Assembly (NCBI RefSeq): GCF_030913655.1
Contig: NZ_CP133189.1
Location: 1,612,001-1,676,000, forward strand
Origin: Clostridium sp. MB40-C1
GTDB lineage: Bacteria; Bacillota; Clostridia; Clostridiales; Clostridiaceae
Length of the DNA: 64,000 bases
Reading direction: 5' to 3'
A program made the position numbers and the translations under genes. The notes under the pieces were generated by a model. The model ran no database searches. It was given only the letters and a program-made list of their open reading frames with translations, and had not been told where the DNA came from. This document shows, in pieces, positions 9,102 to 18,826 of this stretch (its first letter is position 1; the number at the start of each line of letters is the position of its first letter).

Positions 9102-10418
9102 CTATTCCTTCCTTTCTCTAAATTCAAATTTTATTCCAGTTCCATTAAAATCAAAACTGTTTCTTAATTGATTTTCAAGGTATCTTTTATATGAAAAATG
9201 TAAAAGAGATGGATCATTAACAAAAAATACAAAAGTCGGTGGCTTAACTCCAACTTGAGTTACATAATAGATTTTCAATCTACTTAGTCCTACCATTGGA
9301 GGTTCTTGCATCATAACAGCTTTACCTATTACTTCATTTAATACTCCAGTTTTTATTCTCTTTGTATAATTATTATAGCACTCTTTAGCTTCACTTAAAA
9401 TCTTATGTACTCTTTGACCAGTTTTAGCTGAAATAAATAAGAAGGGCACATAGCTTAAAAATGATAATTTTTGGCTTATTTCATCTTTAAATTTTTTCAT
9501 AGTCTTATCATCTTTTTCTATCAAATCCCATTTATTTACCACTATCATTATAGCCTTATTAAGTTCATGAGCATATCCTATAATTCTTTCATCTTGCTCT
9601 GCTACCCCTTCAGTTGCATCTACCATAAGAATACATACATCTGCATTTTCTATAGATGCTATAGTTCTTACTGCACTATACCTTTCAATTTGTTCTTTTA
9701 TTTTACTTTTTCTTCTAAGTCCAGCAGTATCAACTAAAATAAATTTTCCTTCCTCTTTTTCCACATAACTATCTACTGAATCTCTAGTAGTTCCAGGTAT
9801 ATCACTAACTATATGCTTCTCTTCTCCTAAAATTTTATTTATTAATGAAGATTTACCCACATTTGGTCTTCCTACTATTGCAATTTTTACATATTCCTCT
9901 TCTTCCTCTTCATATTCATTACTTGGGAATTTTGCAATAACTTCATCTAACATATCACCAAGGCCTAATGCTTGAGAAGCAGATATTGCTACTGGATCTC
10001 CTATTCCTAAATTATAAAACTCATATATATTTTCATCTAAAGCATTTCTGTCTATCTTGTTTACTGCTAATACAACTGGTTTGTTAGACTTACGTAGCAT
10101 TTGTGCTACTTCGTTATCTGTGTCAGTTAATCCTTGTTTACCATCAACAATAAATAATATAACATCTGCCATATCAATAGCAATTTGTGCCTGTCTTCTC
10201 ATCTGAGCTATTATTATATCATCACTTTTAGGCTCAATACCACCAGTATCTATTATTGTAAATTTGTTGTTTAACCATTCAGATTCAGCATAAATTCTAT
10301 CTCTAGTAACTCCTGGTGTATCATCAACTATTGCAATTCTTTTTCCTGCTAATTTATTAAACAAAGTAGATTTTCCTACATTTGGTCTTCCAACTATAGC
10401 AACTATCGGTTTACCCAT
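9102..10418 (-). CDS. der: Ribosome biogenesis GTPase Der (EngA)
   Basis: Essential GTPase for maturation of the 50S subunit. It has two tandem G domains, with GRPNVGKST at 10-18 and GRPNVGKSS at about 183-191, each followed by DTPG/DTAG-type switch motifs and NKID/NKWD, and then a C-terminal KH-like domain. Length is 438 residues, normal for the family. It starts at an ATG preceded by AAGGAGG and leads the der-gpsA operon. A full MITE (10455-10612) sits 36 bases upstream of the start, so the promoter must lie in or before it. Confidence 0.97.
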   Translation of the reverse strand: MGKPIVAIVGRPNVGKSTLFNKLAGKRIAIVDDTPGVTRDRIYAESEWLNNKFTIIDTGGIEPKSDDIIIAQMRRQAQIAIDMADVILFIVDGKQGLTDTDNEVAQMLRKSNKPVVLAVNKIDRNALDENIYEFYNLGIGDPVAISASQALGLGDMLDEVIAKFPSNEYEEEEEEYVKIAIVGRPNVGKSSLINKILGEEKHIVSDIPGTTRDSVDSYVEKEEGKFILVDTAGLRRKSKIKEQIERYSAVRTIASIENADVCILMVDATEGVAEQDERIIGYAHELNKAIMIVVNKWDLIEKDDKTMKKFKDEISQKLSFLSYVPFLFISAKTGQRVHKILSEAKECYNNYTKRIKTGVLNEVIGKAVMMQEPPMVGLSRLKIYYVTQVGVKPPTFVFFVNDPSLLHFSYKRYLENQLRNSFDFNGTGIKFEFRERKE

Positions 10419-10454
10419 TTTTATTCCTCCTTAGGTTTACTGTTACTTGTATAA

Positions 10455-10612
10455 GGCATATGAAAATAAATAACAAATCAAAGATGCAACGGGGATATTT
10501 TGTCAAATACAATGACTTGGGTTCTGCTAATAGTTATTCTATTAGTAGGTTCCAATGAAGAAGTAGTTCACAAAAGACTAACATACTTACTAGTTATTTA
10601 TTTGAATGTGCC
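10455..10612. mobile_element. Family A MITE-like element, copy 1
   Basis: A 158 bp ORF-less element with imperfect terminal inverted repeats GGCATATGAAAATAAATAAC and TTATTTATTTGAATGTGCC. Inside, TTTTGTCAAA pairs loosely with TTCACAAAA, and CTAATAG-TTAT-TCTATTAG forms the tip, so almost the whole unit folds as one hairpin. It is flanked by TAA on both sides, possibly a target duplication. Near-identical copies lie at 15235-15389 and 30779-30935. The surrounding 10419-10905 gap holds no gene, only this unit, its 33 bp derivative and the phoU terminator. Confidence 0.85.
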
Positions 10613-10766
10613 TAAGTTCATTTAACTATATTATCACTTACTTAATAACATAGTCAAGATTTTACAAGCTATATCTTAAATTCTTGTATGTACTAAGTAT
10701 TGACTTCCCAATAATGCATGAAAATATTTTTCTCCTCTAAAGGAGAAAAGCATCATTTTCTAATTA

Positions 10767-10799
10767 GGCATAAGAAAATAAATAACATTTGAATGTGCC
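10767..10799. repeat. Family A end-to-end fusion (33 bp)
   Basis: GGCATAAGAAAATAAATAAC is followed directly by ATTTGAATGTGCC, the outermost left and right ends of the MITE joined with all internal sequence missing. It lies 155 bp from the full copy at 10455-10612, between phoU and der. Confidence 0.75.
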
Positions 10800-10875
10800 T
10801 TACTTACATTATTCATTGAAGTTTTTAATACTCATTTGTAATAATAGTATACCCCAAAATATAATTGAAAATAAA

Positions 10876-10895
10876 AGCAACCCTATTTAGGTTGC
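10876..10895 (-). terminator. Intrinsic terminator of the pst operon
   Basis: AGCAACC and GGTTGCT pair just beyond the phoU stop and are followed on the minus strand by TTTATTTTC. It marks the end of pstSCAB-phoU. Confidence 0.8.
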
Positions 10896-10905
10896 TAAAT
10901 ATTTA

Positions 10906-11565
10906 TTATTCATTTAAGTCCACTTGTTCTCCTGTTACTATATAAATAGTCCATTCACATATATTAGTAACATGGTCCGCAACCCTCTCTAGAAACTTGC
11001 ATATAAACAAAAATTGAGTTCCTTGCTCTATTTTACTAGGATCATTGCTCATTACTGAAAACATTTCATTAAATACATTCTTAAATATTCCGTCTATTAG
11101 ATCATCTCTTTTAGAAATTTCACAAGCTTTATCTAAGTCTCTTTCTACATAAGCATCTAGGCCATCCTTAATCATACCAGTTACTATGTCGGCCATTTTA
11201 GGTATATCTATAAGTTGTTTCATATACTTTTGACCTTTTAGTCTAATAGCGATTTTAGCAATATCTACTGCATGATCTGCTATTCTTTCTAAATCAGTAA
11301 CTATATTTATACAAGTAAATATAAATCTTAAGTCAGTTGCTATAGGTTGCTGCATTGCAATTAACTTAATACTCTTATCTTCAATTTCTCTCATTAAATT
11401 ATCTACTATATCATCATTTTTTATAACTTCTTCAGCTATATTAATATCTTGTTCTTTTAAAGCCTTTATAGACTGATGTATTTGTTTTTCAACAATACTC
11501 CCCATTCTTAGTAAATCATTGTGTAATTCCTTCAATTCCGTTTCAAAAACTTTTCTTGCAGCCAC
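10906..11565 (-). CDS. phoU: Phosphate transport system regulatory protein PhoU
   Basis: Cytoplasmic two-repeat helical-bundle protein that links Pst transporter activity to the PhoR kinase. The two copies of the family motif are visible (near LERIADHAVDIAKIA and LERVADHVTNICEW). The GTG at 11565 is chosen because AGGAAGG lies about eight bases upstream and the product then begins like other PhoU proteins (AARKVFETELKEL); the longer reading begins at a TTG with no ribosome site. Length is 219 residues. Last gene of the pst operon, 45 bases after pstB. Confidence 0.93.
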   Translation of the reverse strand: MAARKVFETELKELHNDLLRMGSIVEKQIHQSIKALKEQDINIAEEVIKNDDIVDNLMREIEDKSIKLIAMQQPIATDLRFIFTCINIVTDLERIADHAVDIAKIAIRLKGQKYMKQLIDIPKMADIVTGMIKDGLDAYVERDLDKACEISKRDDLIDGIFKNVFNEMFSVMSNDPSKIEQGTQFLFICKFLERVADHVTNICEWTIYIVTGEQVDLNE

Positions 11566-11610
11566 AACCTTCACCTTCCTATACAATATATATTTTCTTA
11601 AATAAAAACA

Positions 11611-12363
11611 TCATCCAAACCTTCCTGTAATATAATCTTCTGTTCTTCTATCTTTAGGCTTATAAAAAATATCCTCTGTTTTGCTATATTCTATAATAAC
11701 ACCATTATAAAAAAATGCTGTATCATCTGAAATTCTTCCTGCTTGCTGCATATTATGAGTAACTATTACTACAGTATAATTTTTCTTTAATGTATCCATA
11801 AGCTCTTCTATTTTTGAAGTAGATATTGGATCTAGTGCTGATGTTGGTTCATCCATTAGTATAATTTCCGGTTCAACTGCTAAAGTTCTTGCAATACAAA
11901 TTCTTTGCTGTTGACCTCCAGAAAGTCCTAATGCACTTTTTTTAAGTCTATCTTTTACTTCATCCCATAAAGCTGCACCTTTTAAACTTTTTTCTACAAT
12001 CTCATCCAATGCATTTTTATTAGTAATCCCATGAATCCTTGGTCCGTATGCAATATTATCATATATACTCATAGGAAAAGGATTTGGTCTTTGAAATACC
12101 ATACCTATTCTTTTTCTTAATTCAATAACATCATAATTAGATTTAAATATATCTTCACCTTCGTATATTATTTCTCCTTCTATTCTTACTCCTTCAATCA
12201 AATCATTCATTCTATTTAAACATCTTAAAAAAGTAGATTTTCCACAACCAGAAGGACCAATTAATGCTGTAACACAGTTTTTCTTTATAGACATATTTAT
12301 ATCATTTAACGCCTGCTTATTTCCATAAAATAAATTTAAATTTCTAACATCTATTATGTTCAT
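11611..12363 (-). CDS. pstB: Phosphate ABC transporter ATP-binding protein PstB
   Basis: ATPase of the high-affinity phosphate importer, 250 residues. Walker [10 protein letters not shown] is at 36-44, the signature is LSGGQQQR, and Walker B with the D-loop is [24 protein letters not shown] is the Q-loop region typical of PstB. The start at 12363 follows a run of six G residues; an upstream in-frame start would overlap pstA. It follows pstA by ten bases. Confidence 0.97.
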   Translation of the reverse strand: MNIIDVRNLNLFYGNKQALNDINMSIKKNCVTALIGPSGCGKSTFLRCLNRMNDLIEGVRIEGEIIYEGEDIFKSNYDVIELRKRIGMVFQRPNPFPMSIYDNIAYGPRIHGITNKNALDEIVEKSLKGAALWDEVKDRLKKSALGLSGGQQQRICIARTLAVEPEIILMDEPTSALDPISTSKIEELMDTLKKNYTVVIVTHNMQQAGRISDDTAFFYNGVIIEYSKTEDIFYKPKDRRTEDYITGRFG

Positions 12364-12373
12364 TTTATCCCCC

Positions 12374-13240
12374 CTATTTAGTCCCTGTATATCTTTCATA
12401 TATTTTTTTCCCTATTATTCTAGCTAAGACATTAAATAAAAGAACCATTATAATAAGCACAGCCGATGCCCCATTAGCTATTTTACTAGCATCAGGTACC
12501 ATCCCTTCAGAATTCAATTGCCATATATACACTGATAAAGTTTCTGCTGGTCTAAATAAATTTAAAGCAGATCCATCACTAATTCTAACAAGTGGCGCAC
12601 TCATCCCTGCTGTATATAAAAGTGCTGCAGCTTCTCCAAATATTCTTCCTGCAGCTAAAATTATTCCTGTTAATATTTGTGGTATAGCTGATGGTAAGAT
12701 AACTTTTATCATTGTTTGCCATTGAGTTGCTCCTAATCCTAAACTAGCCTCTTTTACTTTTTTAGAAGCATCTACTATAGCACTTTCACTTACTCTTGTC
12801 ATAGCAGGTATATTTAAGATAGTTATAGCCATAGCTCCTGCAAAAATGGAATAACCCCAACCTGTCATATTTACAAAAACTAATAATCCAAATAATCCCA
12901 CAACTATAGAAGGTAATGATGCCATAGTATCAATACATAATCTTATAATATTTAGCACTTTACCCTCTTTTGCATATTCAGCCAAATATATGCCTGCTCC
13001 TACTCCTAAAGGAACAGTAATAATTAATGATATTACTAGCATATAAAACGAATTAAATAAATGAAGTCCGATACCTCCTCCAGCTTCCATTGATGGCTTG
13101 CCAAATAGGAATTCGGGATTGAAACAATGTCTGCCATTATAAATTATGTATCCAATAAGACCTATTAAAAGCGCCACTACTAAAACAGCAATTACATATA
13201 AAGTACCGGTAGCAATTTTATCTATTTTCTTTGCATTCAC
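12374..13240 (-). CDS. pstA: Phosphate ABC transporter permease PstA
   Basis: Inner-membrane permease, 288 residues with six hydrophobic segments and the permease loop [24 protein letters not shown] start at 13240 with GGGGGA upstream is preferred to the longer frame, which would overlap pstC by 85 bases. The start overlaps the pstC stop by one base (TAGTG), showing coupled translation. Confidence 0.95.
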   Translation of the reverse strand: MNAKKIDKIATGTLYVIAVLVVALLIGLIGYIIYNGRHCFNPEFLFGKPSMEAGGGIGLHLFNSFYMLVISLIITVPLGVGAGIYLAEYAKEGKVLNIIRLCIDTMASLPSIVVGLFGLLVFVNMTGWGYSIFAGAMAITILNIPAMTRVSESAIVDASKKVKEASLGLGATQWQTMIKVILPSAIPQILTGIILAAGRIFGEAAALLYTAGMSAPLVRISDGSALNLFRPAETLSVYIWQLNSEGMVPDASKIANGASAVLIIMVLLFNVLARIIGKKIYERYTGTK

Positions 13241-14130
13241 TAAACTTTCCCCCTTCTCCCAATGGCTCTTATAACTAATATAAATATAAAGGATATAACC
13301 AAAAGCAATAGTGATAAAGACCAAAGTGCATTATTGGACTGTGTTCCAAATATAGTGTTAGCCATATCCATAGTAAGAATACTTGTAATAGTGGTTGTAG
13401 TATCTAATAATCCACTAGGAATTTTAATTGAATTACCTATTACCATTTGCACTGCTAAAGCTTCTCCAAATGCTCTGGCCAATCCTAATACAACCCCAGT
13501 TAATATACCACTTTTACATGCTGGTATAATTACTTTTACAATTGTTTGCCATCGCGTTGCCCCTAATCCATAAGAACCTTCTATATACTCTATTGGTATA
13601 GCTTTTATAGCATCTGAAGATATACTGGTTATTGTAGGTAATATCATTATGCTTAATACTAAAATACCTGCAATTAAACTAAATCCAACTCCTCCAAAAC
13701 TACTTTTAAGCATAGGAATTAATACAGTAATTCCTATCCAACCATATACTACCGAAGGTATACCTACAAATAATTCCATAGCTGGCTGAATAATTTTTTT
13801 TCCTAACTTAGGTGAAATTAAATTCATGAATATAGCTAAAGCTATACCTATAGGCGCACTGATTAATACAGCTCCAATAGACACAAGAGTTGATCCAACA
13901 ACAAATGTTAATGCTCCAAATTGAGGAGTTTCTCCTTCTGGACTCCAATGAGTTGAAAATAAAAATTCTTTTATAGAATAACTATTCTCAAAAAAAATAC
14001 TAAGACCCTTTGAAGCCACAAAACCTATAATAGCTACAGTCAATATTACAATAATATATCCGCAAATAATTGAAAAACTCCTACCTAAATATTCATTTTT
14101 AATTTTTTTCCAAAATGATTTTTTATTCAT
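13240..14130 (-). CDS. pstC: Phosphate ABC transporter permease PstC
   Basis: Second membrane subunit of the phosphate importer, 296 residues. It has the N-terminal hydrophobic segment and a permease loop, EGSYGLGATRWQTIVKVIIP, closely parallel to the one in PstA. It begins at ATG after GGAGTAGG, about 85 bases downstream of pstS. It is paired with pstA through a one-base stop/start overlap. Confidence 0.95.
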   Translation of the reverse strand: MNKKSFWKKIKNEYLGRSFSIICGYIIVILTVAIIGFVASKGLSIFFENSYSIKEFLFSTHWSPEGETPQFGALTFVVGSTLVSIGAVLISAPIGIALAIFMNLISPKLGKKIIQPAMELFVGIPSVVYGWIGITVLIPMLKSSFGGVGFSLIAGILVLSIMILPTITSISSDAIKAIPIEYIEGSYGLGATRWQTIVKVIIPACKSGILTGVVLGLARAFGEALAVQMVIGNSIKIPSGLLDTTTTITSILTMDMANTIFGTQSNNALWSLSLLLLVISFIFILVIRAIGRRGKV

Positions 14131-14214
14131 GATATCCTACTCCAAACTGAATTTTTCAAAAAATCGAGACCAGTTATAGAACAACTAGCCTCAGTTCTTA
14201 TTTTTAAGTATAAT

Positions 14215-15126
14215 TTATTGTTTAGTTTTCATATCTGATACTGGAATATATCCTTTGCTTTCAATTATAGTTTTAACTTCATCTGAAACTATATAATCTA
14301 GAAAAGCTTTAGTAGCTCCTTTTGGCTCTCCCTTTGTATACATGTGTTCATATGACCAAAATGGATACTTACCACTTACTATATTTTCTTTATTGCCCTC
14401 TACTCCATCAATTTTTATTAAGTTCATTCCTTTTTTTGATTCTTCACTTACAAAATAAGATAGTGCTAGATATGAAATGGAGCCTTTAGTAGCCTCTATT
14501 GACTTTTGTACCGCTCCGCTTGAATCCTGAGTTGTTCCTATTCCTTCTGCCTCTTCTTTATTATCCATTATATTTTTTTTAAATGTAGTTCTTGTACCAG
14601 AAGATTTACCTCTATTAACAATTTCTATCTTCATATCATCCCCGCCAACTTGTTTCCAATTAGTGATTTTGCCTTGAAATATATCTTGAATTTGTTGTTT
14701 TGTTAAAGAGTCCACTTTCACATCTTTATTTGTTACTATAGCAAACCCTATTACACACACTTTATGGTCCACTAGTTGTTTAGCTATTTCTGCTTTATCT
14801 CCTGTTAGTTTTTCTTCAGCTAACACATCTGAGTTTCCAATTTGTACTGCTCCTTGTGCCACTTGAGATAATCCTGTTCCACTTCCACCGCCTTGTATAT
14901 TTATCTGAACCTTAGAGTTTTTTTCCATAAATTTATCTGCTACTACTTTAGCCAGTGGTTGAAGAGCTGATGAACCTGATGCTGTTATAGAACCACTTAC
15001 TTCTTCTATTTTAGTAGAATCTTTCTTTTCATTACTTTCTGAAGATTTACCACATCCTATAAAAATACCTGCTATTATACTTGTGGCTAAAACAACTCCA
15101 ACTAAATTTAAAATCTTTTTTTTCAT
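14215..15126 (-). CDS. pstS: Phosphate-binding lipoprotein PstS
   Basis: Extracellular phosphate-binding subunit tethered to the membrane as a lipoprotein. The 303-residue product has a positively charged start, a hydrophobic stretch and a GIFIGC lipobox near residue 25. The binding-domain signatures SGSITASGSSALQPL, GGGSGTGLSQV and NRGKSSGTRTTF are present. Start at 15126 has GGAGGA seven bases upstream. It leads pstSCAB-phoU, and a candidate Pho box with a -10 element lies just upstream at 15202-15235. Confidence 0.96.
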   Translation of the reverse strand: MKKKILNLVGVVLATSIIAGIFIGCGKSSESNEKKDSTKIEEVSGSITASGSSALQPLAKVVADKFMEKNSKVQINIQGGGSGTGLSQVAQGAVQIGNSDVLAEEKLTGDKAEIAKQLVDHKVCVIGFAIVTNKDVKVDSLTKQQIQDIFQGKITNWKQVGGDDMKIEIVNRGKSSGTRTTFKKNIMDNKEEAEGIGTTQDSSGAVQKSIEATKGSISYLALSYFVSEESKKGMNLIKIDGVEGNKENIVSGKYPFWSYEHMYTKGEPKGATKAFLDYIVSDEVKTIIESKGYIPVSDMKTKQ

Positions 15127-15201
15127 ATAACAATCCTCCATTCGATTTAATTACCCTAATTTATTTTTCAATTAATATCTTATACCTATAAAGTTAAAAT
15201 A

Positions 15202-15235
15202 ATATTATGCTTATGTTAAGTTAAATTAACATAAA
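15202..15235 (-). promoter_or_regulatory. Candidate PhoP box and promoter of pstS
   Basis: On the minus strand three hexamers spaced by five bases (TTTATG, TTAACT, TAAGCA) resemble the TT-A-CA direct repeats bound by PhoP in Gram-positive bacteria. TAATAT at 15202-15207 is placed as a -10 box directly after them. The position, 75-110 bases before pstS, is suitable. The repeats are imperfect, so this rests partly on context. Confidence 0.45.
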
Positions 15236-15389
15236 GCATATGAAAATAAATAACAAATCAAAGATGCGACAGATATTTTGTGAATACAATAACCTTCGTT
15301 CTGCTAATAGTTATTCTATTAGTAGGTTCCAAGAAAGAAGTTGTTCACAAAAGACTAGTATACTGACTAATTATTTATTTCAATGTGCC
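15235..15389. mobile_element. Family A MITE-like element, copy 2
   Basis: A 155 bp copy of the element seen at 10455 and 30779. It retains the CTAATAG/CTATTAG hairpin tip and the TTTTGTGAA/TTCACAAAA stem, while the left terminus has decayed (AAGCATATG) and the right terminus reads TTATTTATTTCAATGTGCC. It lies between the phoR terminator and the candidate pstS Pho box, touching the latter. The 15127-15506 gap otherwise holds only these control sites. Confidence 0.85.
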
Positions 15390-15404
15390 TAACAACAATA
15401 AAAA

Positions 15405-15444
15405 AGGCTTACAGTACTTATTCTTTCATAAATACTGTAAGCCT
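15405..15444 (-). terminator. Intrinsic terminator after phoR
   Basis: Arms AGGCTTACAGTA and TACTGTAAGCCT form a 12-bp stem about 60 bases after the phoR stop, followed on the minus strand by TTTTTATTG. It separates phoBR from pstS. Confidence 0.85.
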
Positions 15445-15506
15445 ATACTTTTAATTTAATATTAAATTTACATAAAGCTTAGTTTTATTATTTAAAACAT
15501 ATCCTT

Positions 15507-17219
15507 TTATAACTCCTTGACCAAAGGTATTTTTACTATAAATTTAGTTCCCTTACCTAGTTCACTTTCAACATATATTTGTCCCCCGAAACTAATAACT
15601 ATATGTTTTACAATAGCCAAACCTAATCCTGTCCCCCCCCTTGCTCTTGCTCTTGCTTTATCTACCTTGTAAAATCTTTCAAAAAGCCTAGGTATGTGCT
15701 CTTTTGGAATTCCAGGTCCTGTATCTTTTATCCAAATAATACATTTATCATTGTCTATTTCACTACCAATATAAACTTTATCCCCTTTTTCTGAATACTT
15801 TATAGCATTATCTACAAGATTTATAATCATCTGCTTAAATTTATCCCTATCCCCACAAATTTTAGGAGAATAGCTATTTATAACTTCTATAGCTATATTC
15901 TTTGAACTAGCTGTATTTTTCATAAGATTATATACATCTTTTATTATAGAATTCACATCAATAATATCCCTAACATTTAATTCCTTATGCTGTTCAATGT
16001 CAGACAAAATTAATATATCACTTATTAATCTTGTAAGCCTATCTGTTTCATCATCAATTATACCTAAAAATTTATCTCTTGTGGCTTTGTCTTCAACATA
16101 TCTTAAAGTTTCCGCAAATCCCTTTATCGATGTTAAAGGAGTTTTTAATTCATGGGAAACATTAGTTACAAACTGTGTTCTCATATTCTCTAATCTTCGA
16201 ATATCTGTTATATCTTGAACAACAGCAACTGTTCCTATCCGTTGATTATAACTAATAATATCTGCTGTTTTAACTTTTAAAGTTTTTTTATCTGGCCATA
16301 GAATTTTAATTTCTTTTTGCTCAATATTATTATTAAAGATATCTTCAAGTTCATAGTCTCTTATACAATCCATTAAGTTATGCCCTATTATCTCTTTTTC
16401 AATTCCAAATATTTTTTCAGCATATGGATTTATTATAATAACCTTATTTTCTCTATCGACAGCTATAACACCACTATCCATACTTTTCAAAATAGATTCC
16501 AATTTGGTTTGCTTCTCAACTGAATCTCCTATAGTATATTGAAGCTTATCTGCCATATCATTAAATGTCTTAGCAAGCTGACCTATCTCATCTCTAGAAC
16601 TAATAGAAACCCTTCTGTCTAATTCTCCTTTTGCAATTCTAGATGTTATAAATTCTAAATCTTTTATAGGTTTTACAATTACATAAGATAGTTTAGAAGA
16701 AATTATAATAGATATGAAAAACACCAATATTAAGACAAATATATAATATTTAAAATACTTACCTTCAAATCCTGTTACAACCTCTATAGGCATACCACTT
16801 CTAATGATATATCCATCACCAAACTTAGAAGCATAATAAAGCATTATTTTTTTAGTAGATTTGCTGAGTCTTGTACTATAAGCATTTCCATATTTTCTAG
16901 CTTCTATTATTTCTTCCCTTGTACTATGATTATCCATTACTTCCGTAGATTTTTCTGAATCATAAAGCACATTTCCATCTAAACCTATTAATGTTACTCT
17001 AAAATTGGATTTTTCAAAATTTTTAAAATAAATCCCTTTATCTTTAATAACATTTGAATTTAATAACCCCATAACTAGTTTGTTATTTTCTTTTAAACTC
17101 TTTTTAATATTCTCTTCTCTTTGATAATTAACTATAGTCATGTATAATGTCGTTACTAAAGATAAACTTACAATTATTGTAGCTAAAATGGAAATCATAA
17201 GTTTCTTTTTCATATTCAT
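15507..17219 (-). CDS. phoR: Phosphate-sensing histidine kinase PhoR
   Basis: Membrane sensor kinase of 570 residues. Order: transmembrane segment at about 7-30, extracytoplasmic domain, second segment at about 157-177, HAMP, a PAS domain at about 240-340, HisKA with phospho-acceptor H356 in NVSHELKTPL, then an HATPase domain with NLVDNAIKYS, DTGPGIP and GGTGLGLAIV. Start ATG at 17219 is one base after the phoB stop and has AGGTGA upstream; a GTG at 17228 overlaps phoB. Assignment to phosphate rests on the neighbouring regulator and pst operon. Confidence 0.92.
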   Translation of the reverse strand: MNMKKKLMISILATIIVSLSLVTTLYMTIVNYQREENIKKSLKENNKLVMGLLNSNVIKDKGIYFKNFEKSNFRVTLIGLDGNVLYDSEKSTEVMDNHSTREEIIEARKYGNAYSTRLSKSTKKIMLYYASKFGDGYIIRSGMPIEVVTGFEGKYFKYYIFVLILVFFISIIISSKLSYVIVKPIKDLEFITSRIAKGELDRRVSISSRDEIGQLAKTFNDMADKLQYTIGDSVEKQTKLESILKSMDSGVIAVDRENKVIIINPYAEKIFGIEKEIIGHNLMDCIRDYELEDIFNNNIEQKEIKILWPDKKTLKVKTADIISYNQRIGTVAVVQDITDIRRLENMRTQFVTNVSHELKTPLTSIKGFAETLRYVEDKATRDKFLGIIDDETDRLTRLISDILILSDIEQHKELNVRDIIDVNSIIKDVYNLMKNTASSKNIAIEVINSYSPKICGDRDKFKQMIINLVDNAIKYSEKGDKVYIGSEIDNDKCIIWIKDTGPGIPKEHIPRLFERFYKVDKARARARGGTGLGLAIVKHIVISFGGQIYVESELGKGTKFIVKIPLVKEL

Positions 17220-17220
17220 T

Positions 17221-17916
17221 TTATTCACCTAAATTGAACCTGTATCCAATACCTCTTATAGTTTCAATATATCTGGGGTTTTTATCATCTTCTTCCACTT
17301 TTTTTCTTAAGTGTCTTATGTGAACATCAACAGTTCTTGTCTCTCCTATATATTCATATCCCCATATTTTATCTAATAAAAAATCCCTAGTCATAACTCT
17401 TCCTTTATTTTTTATTAATACTTCAAGCAATTCAAATTCTTTTAAAGTTAAATCTATCTTCTCGTCATCTTTTAGTATTTCATGCTTTTGAAAATCAATA
17501 CTTACATTTCCAAAACAATATACATTATCCGTATATTGTATTCTAGTTCTTCTTAAAACTGCCTTTACTCTAGCTACTAATTCTCTTACTGAAAAAGGTT
17601 TGATTATATAATCATCTGCCCCTAATTCTAATCCTAGAATCTTATCTAGTTCCTCTCCCTTAGCAGTAATCATTATTATAGGTATATTGGATATAGTATT
17701 ATCTTTTCTAATCTCTTTACACACATCATATCCATCCATTCCTGGAAGCATCACGTCTAATAAAATTAACTGAGGCATATGTTTTTTAGCAGTTTTTAAA
17801 GCTTCTATTCCATCGCTAGCACATAAAACCTCATATCCATTATTCTCTAAATTAAATTTTATAAGTTCTTGTATATGTACTTCATCGTCTACAATTAAAA
17901 TTTTATCTTTACTCAT
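17221..17916 (-). CDS. phoB: Phosphate response regulator PhoB/PhoP
   Basis: OmpR-type response regulator, 231 residues. The phospho-acceptor is D54 in LLDVMLPGMDG, with the acidic pair DD at 10-11 and K in IIKPFSVREL. The C-terminal winged helix carries LTLKEFELLEVLI and RTVDVHIRHLRKK. Start follows GGAGGTAGAATA. It lies 17 bases after pgeF and one base before phoR. It is expected to activate pstSCAB-phoU under phosphate limitation. Confidence 0.94.
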   Translation of the reverse strand: MSKDKILIVDDEVHIQELIKFNLENNGYEVLCASDGIEALKTAKKHMPQLILLDVMLPGMDGYDVCKEIRKDNTISNIPIIMITAKGEELDKILGLELGADDYIIKPFSVRELVARVKAVLRRTRIQYTDNVYCFGNVSIDFQKHEILKDDEKIDLTLKEFELLEVLIKNKGRVMTRDFLLDKIWGYEYIGETRTVDVHIRHLRKKVEEDDKNPRYIETIRGIGYRFNLGE

Positions 17917-17933
17917 TATTCTACCTCCTTATG

Positions 17934-18650
17934 TCATCTAAGTAAAATAAAAGAAAACATTCTCCCACTCTTTTCTTTATCTTTTCTATAAGAATGCATA
18001 CTATAATCAGCATTACAAAAAGTACATATGTCTAAAGTTTTGACCTGATGCTCATTTACCCCCAAACTATTTAGCTGAATTAAAATACATTTCTGTAAAT
18101 TTAACTTTCTATCTTCTGATATATTAGAATTCTCATATAAACTTAAAGACTTAAAATCATTTATTAGTTCCTCACTAACCTCATAACAGCAGTTTTGATT
18201 ATGTGGTCCTATATATATCAACAAATCCTCTATAGAAGTATTAAATTCTTTTATCATCCTATTTATAGCATTTATACATATAGACTTTATTGTTCCTCTC
18301 CAACCACTGTGAACAGCAGCAGCAACTTTATTTTTTTTATCAAATATAATTATTGGTACACAATCTGCGGTAAAAACCCCTATAGCAATCCCTTTTTCGT
18401 TGGTTATAAGTGCATCTCCATCTCGTATTTCTCTATTATAAATATGTACTAGATCACTATGAACCTGATTTAAATATCCAACTTCTGATACATGAAACCA
18501 TTTTTTTATATTATCTATATTTTTAAGACCTTCTTTTGTACTCTTGTTAAAATCCAAACCGCCTTCAGCTGTTGAAAAAAATATTTCAGCACCACTTTCT
18601 ACAAATTGTAAAAATTTATAATTTTCTATATTAACTATTCTCTTATTCAA
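17934..18650 (-). CDS. pgeF: PgeF/YfiH-family multicopper-like protein
   Basis: Member of the YfiH/PgeF (laccase-domain, DUF152) family, 238 residues, described variously as a purine nucleoside phosphorylase and as a peptidoglycan-editing factor. The metal-binding motifs are TADCVPIIIFD, AAVHSGWRGTIKSI and IGPHNQNCCYEV. A TTG at 18650 with GAGGAG eight bases upstream is the likely start; the GTG three codons earlier lies against the ribosome site. It lies just before phoB and may be co-transcribed with phoBR. Confidence 0.88.
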   Translation of the reverse strand: MNKRIVNIENYKFLQFVESGAEIFFSTAEGGLDFNKSTKEGLKNIDNIKKWFHVSEVGYLNQVHSDLVHIYNREIRDGDALITNEKGIAIGVFTADCVPIIIFDKKNKVAAAVHSGWRGTIKSICINAINRMIKEFNTSIEDLLIYIGPHNQNCCYEVSEELINDFKSLSLYENSNISEDRKLNLQKCILIQLNSLGVNEHQVKTLDICTFCNADYSMHSYRKDKEKSGRMFSFILLR

Positions 18651-18739
18651 AATATACACTCCTCATATAAATATATTTTAACATATTTATAAAATATTTT
18701 ATAAATGCAATTTAATATTTTTAACTAGTTTTTAACAAA

Positions 18740-18787
18740 GCTATGTTTTAAACTGTTATATATAACAAACAATTTTTAAAACATAGC
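18740..18787. repeat. Palindromic repeat related to 3328-3382
   Basis: GCTATGTTTTAAACTGTT pairs with AACAATTTTTAAAACATAGC across a short loop. The arm is nearly the same as the perfect 17-base arm at 3328-3344. It lies between nrdR and pgeF, beyond the nrdR terminator. Confidence 0.6.
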
Positions 18788-18806
18788 CTTTAGTAAAATA
18801 AAAAAT

Positions 18807-18826
18807 ACTCCAATGTTATTTGGAGC
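18807..18826 (-). terminator. Terminator overlapping the nrdR stop
   Basis: CTCCAA and TTGGAG pair around the nrdR stop codon (18816-18818), and the minus strand continues TATTTTTTATTTT. Confidence 0.7.

Noticed and set aside
9471-9737. Plus-strand reading frame opposite der
   Set aside because: No ribosome site or recognisable product, and it lies entirely within der on the other strand; other such antisense frames were left out too.
10735-10752. Palindrome TTTTCTCC/GGAGAAAA as a terminator
   Set aside because: It lies between the phoU terminator and der with no gene ending in front of it; kept only as a chance or remnant stem.
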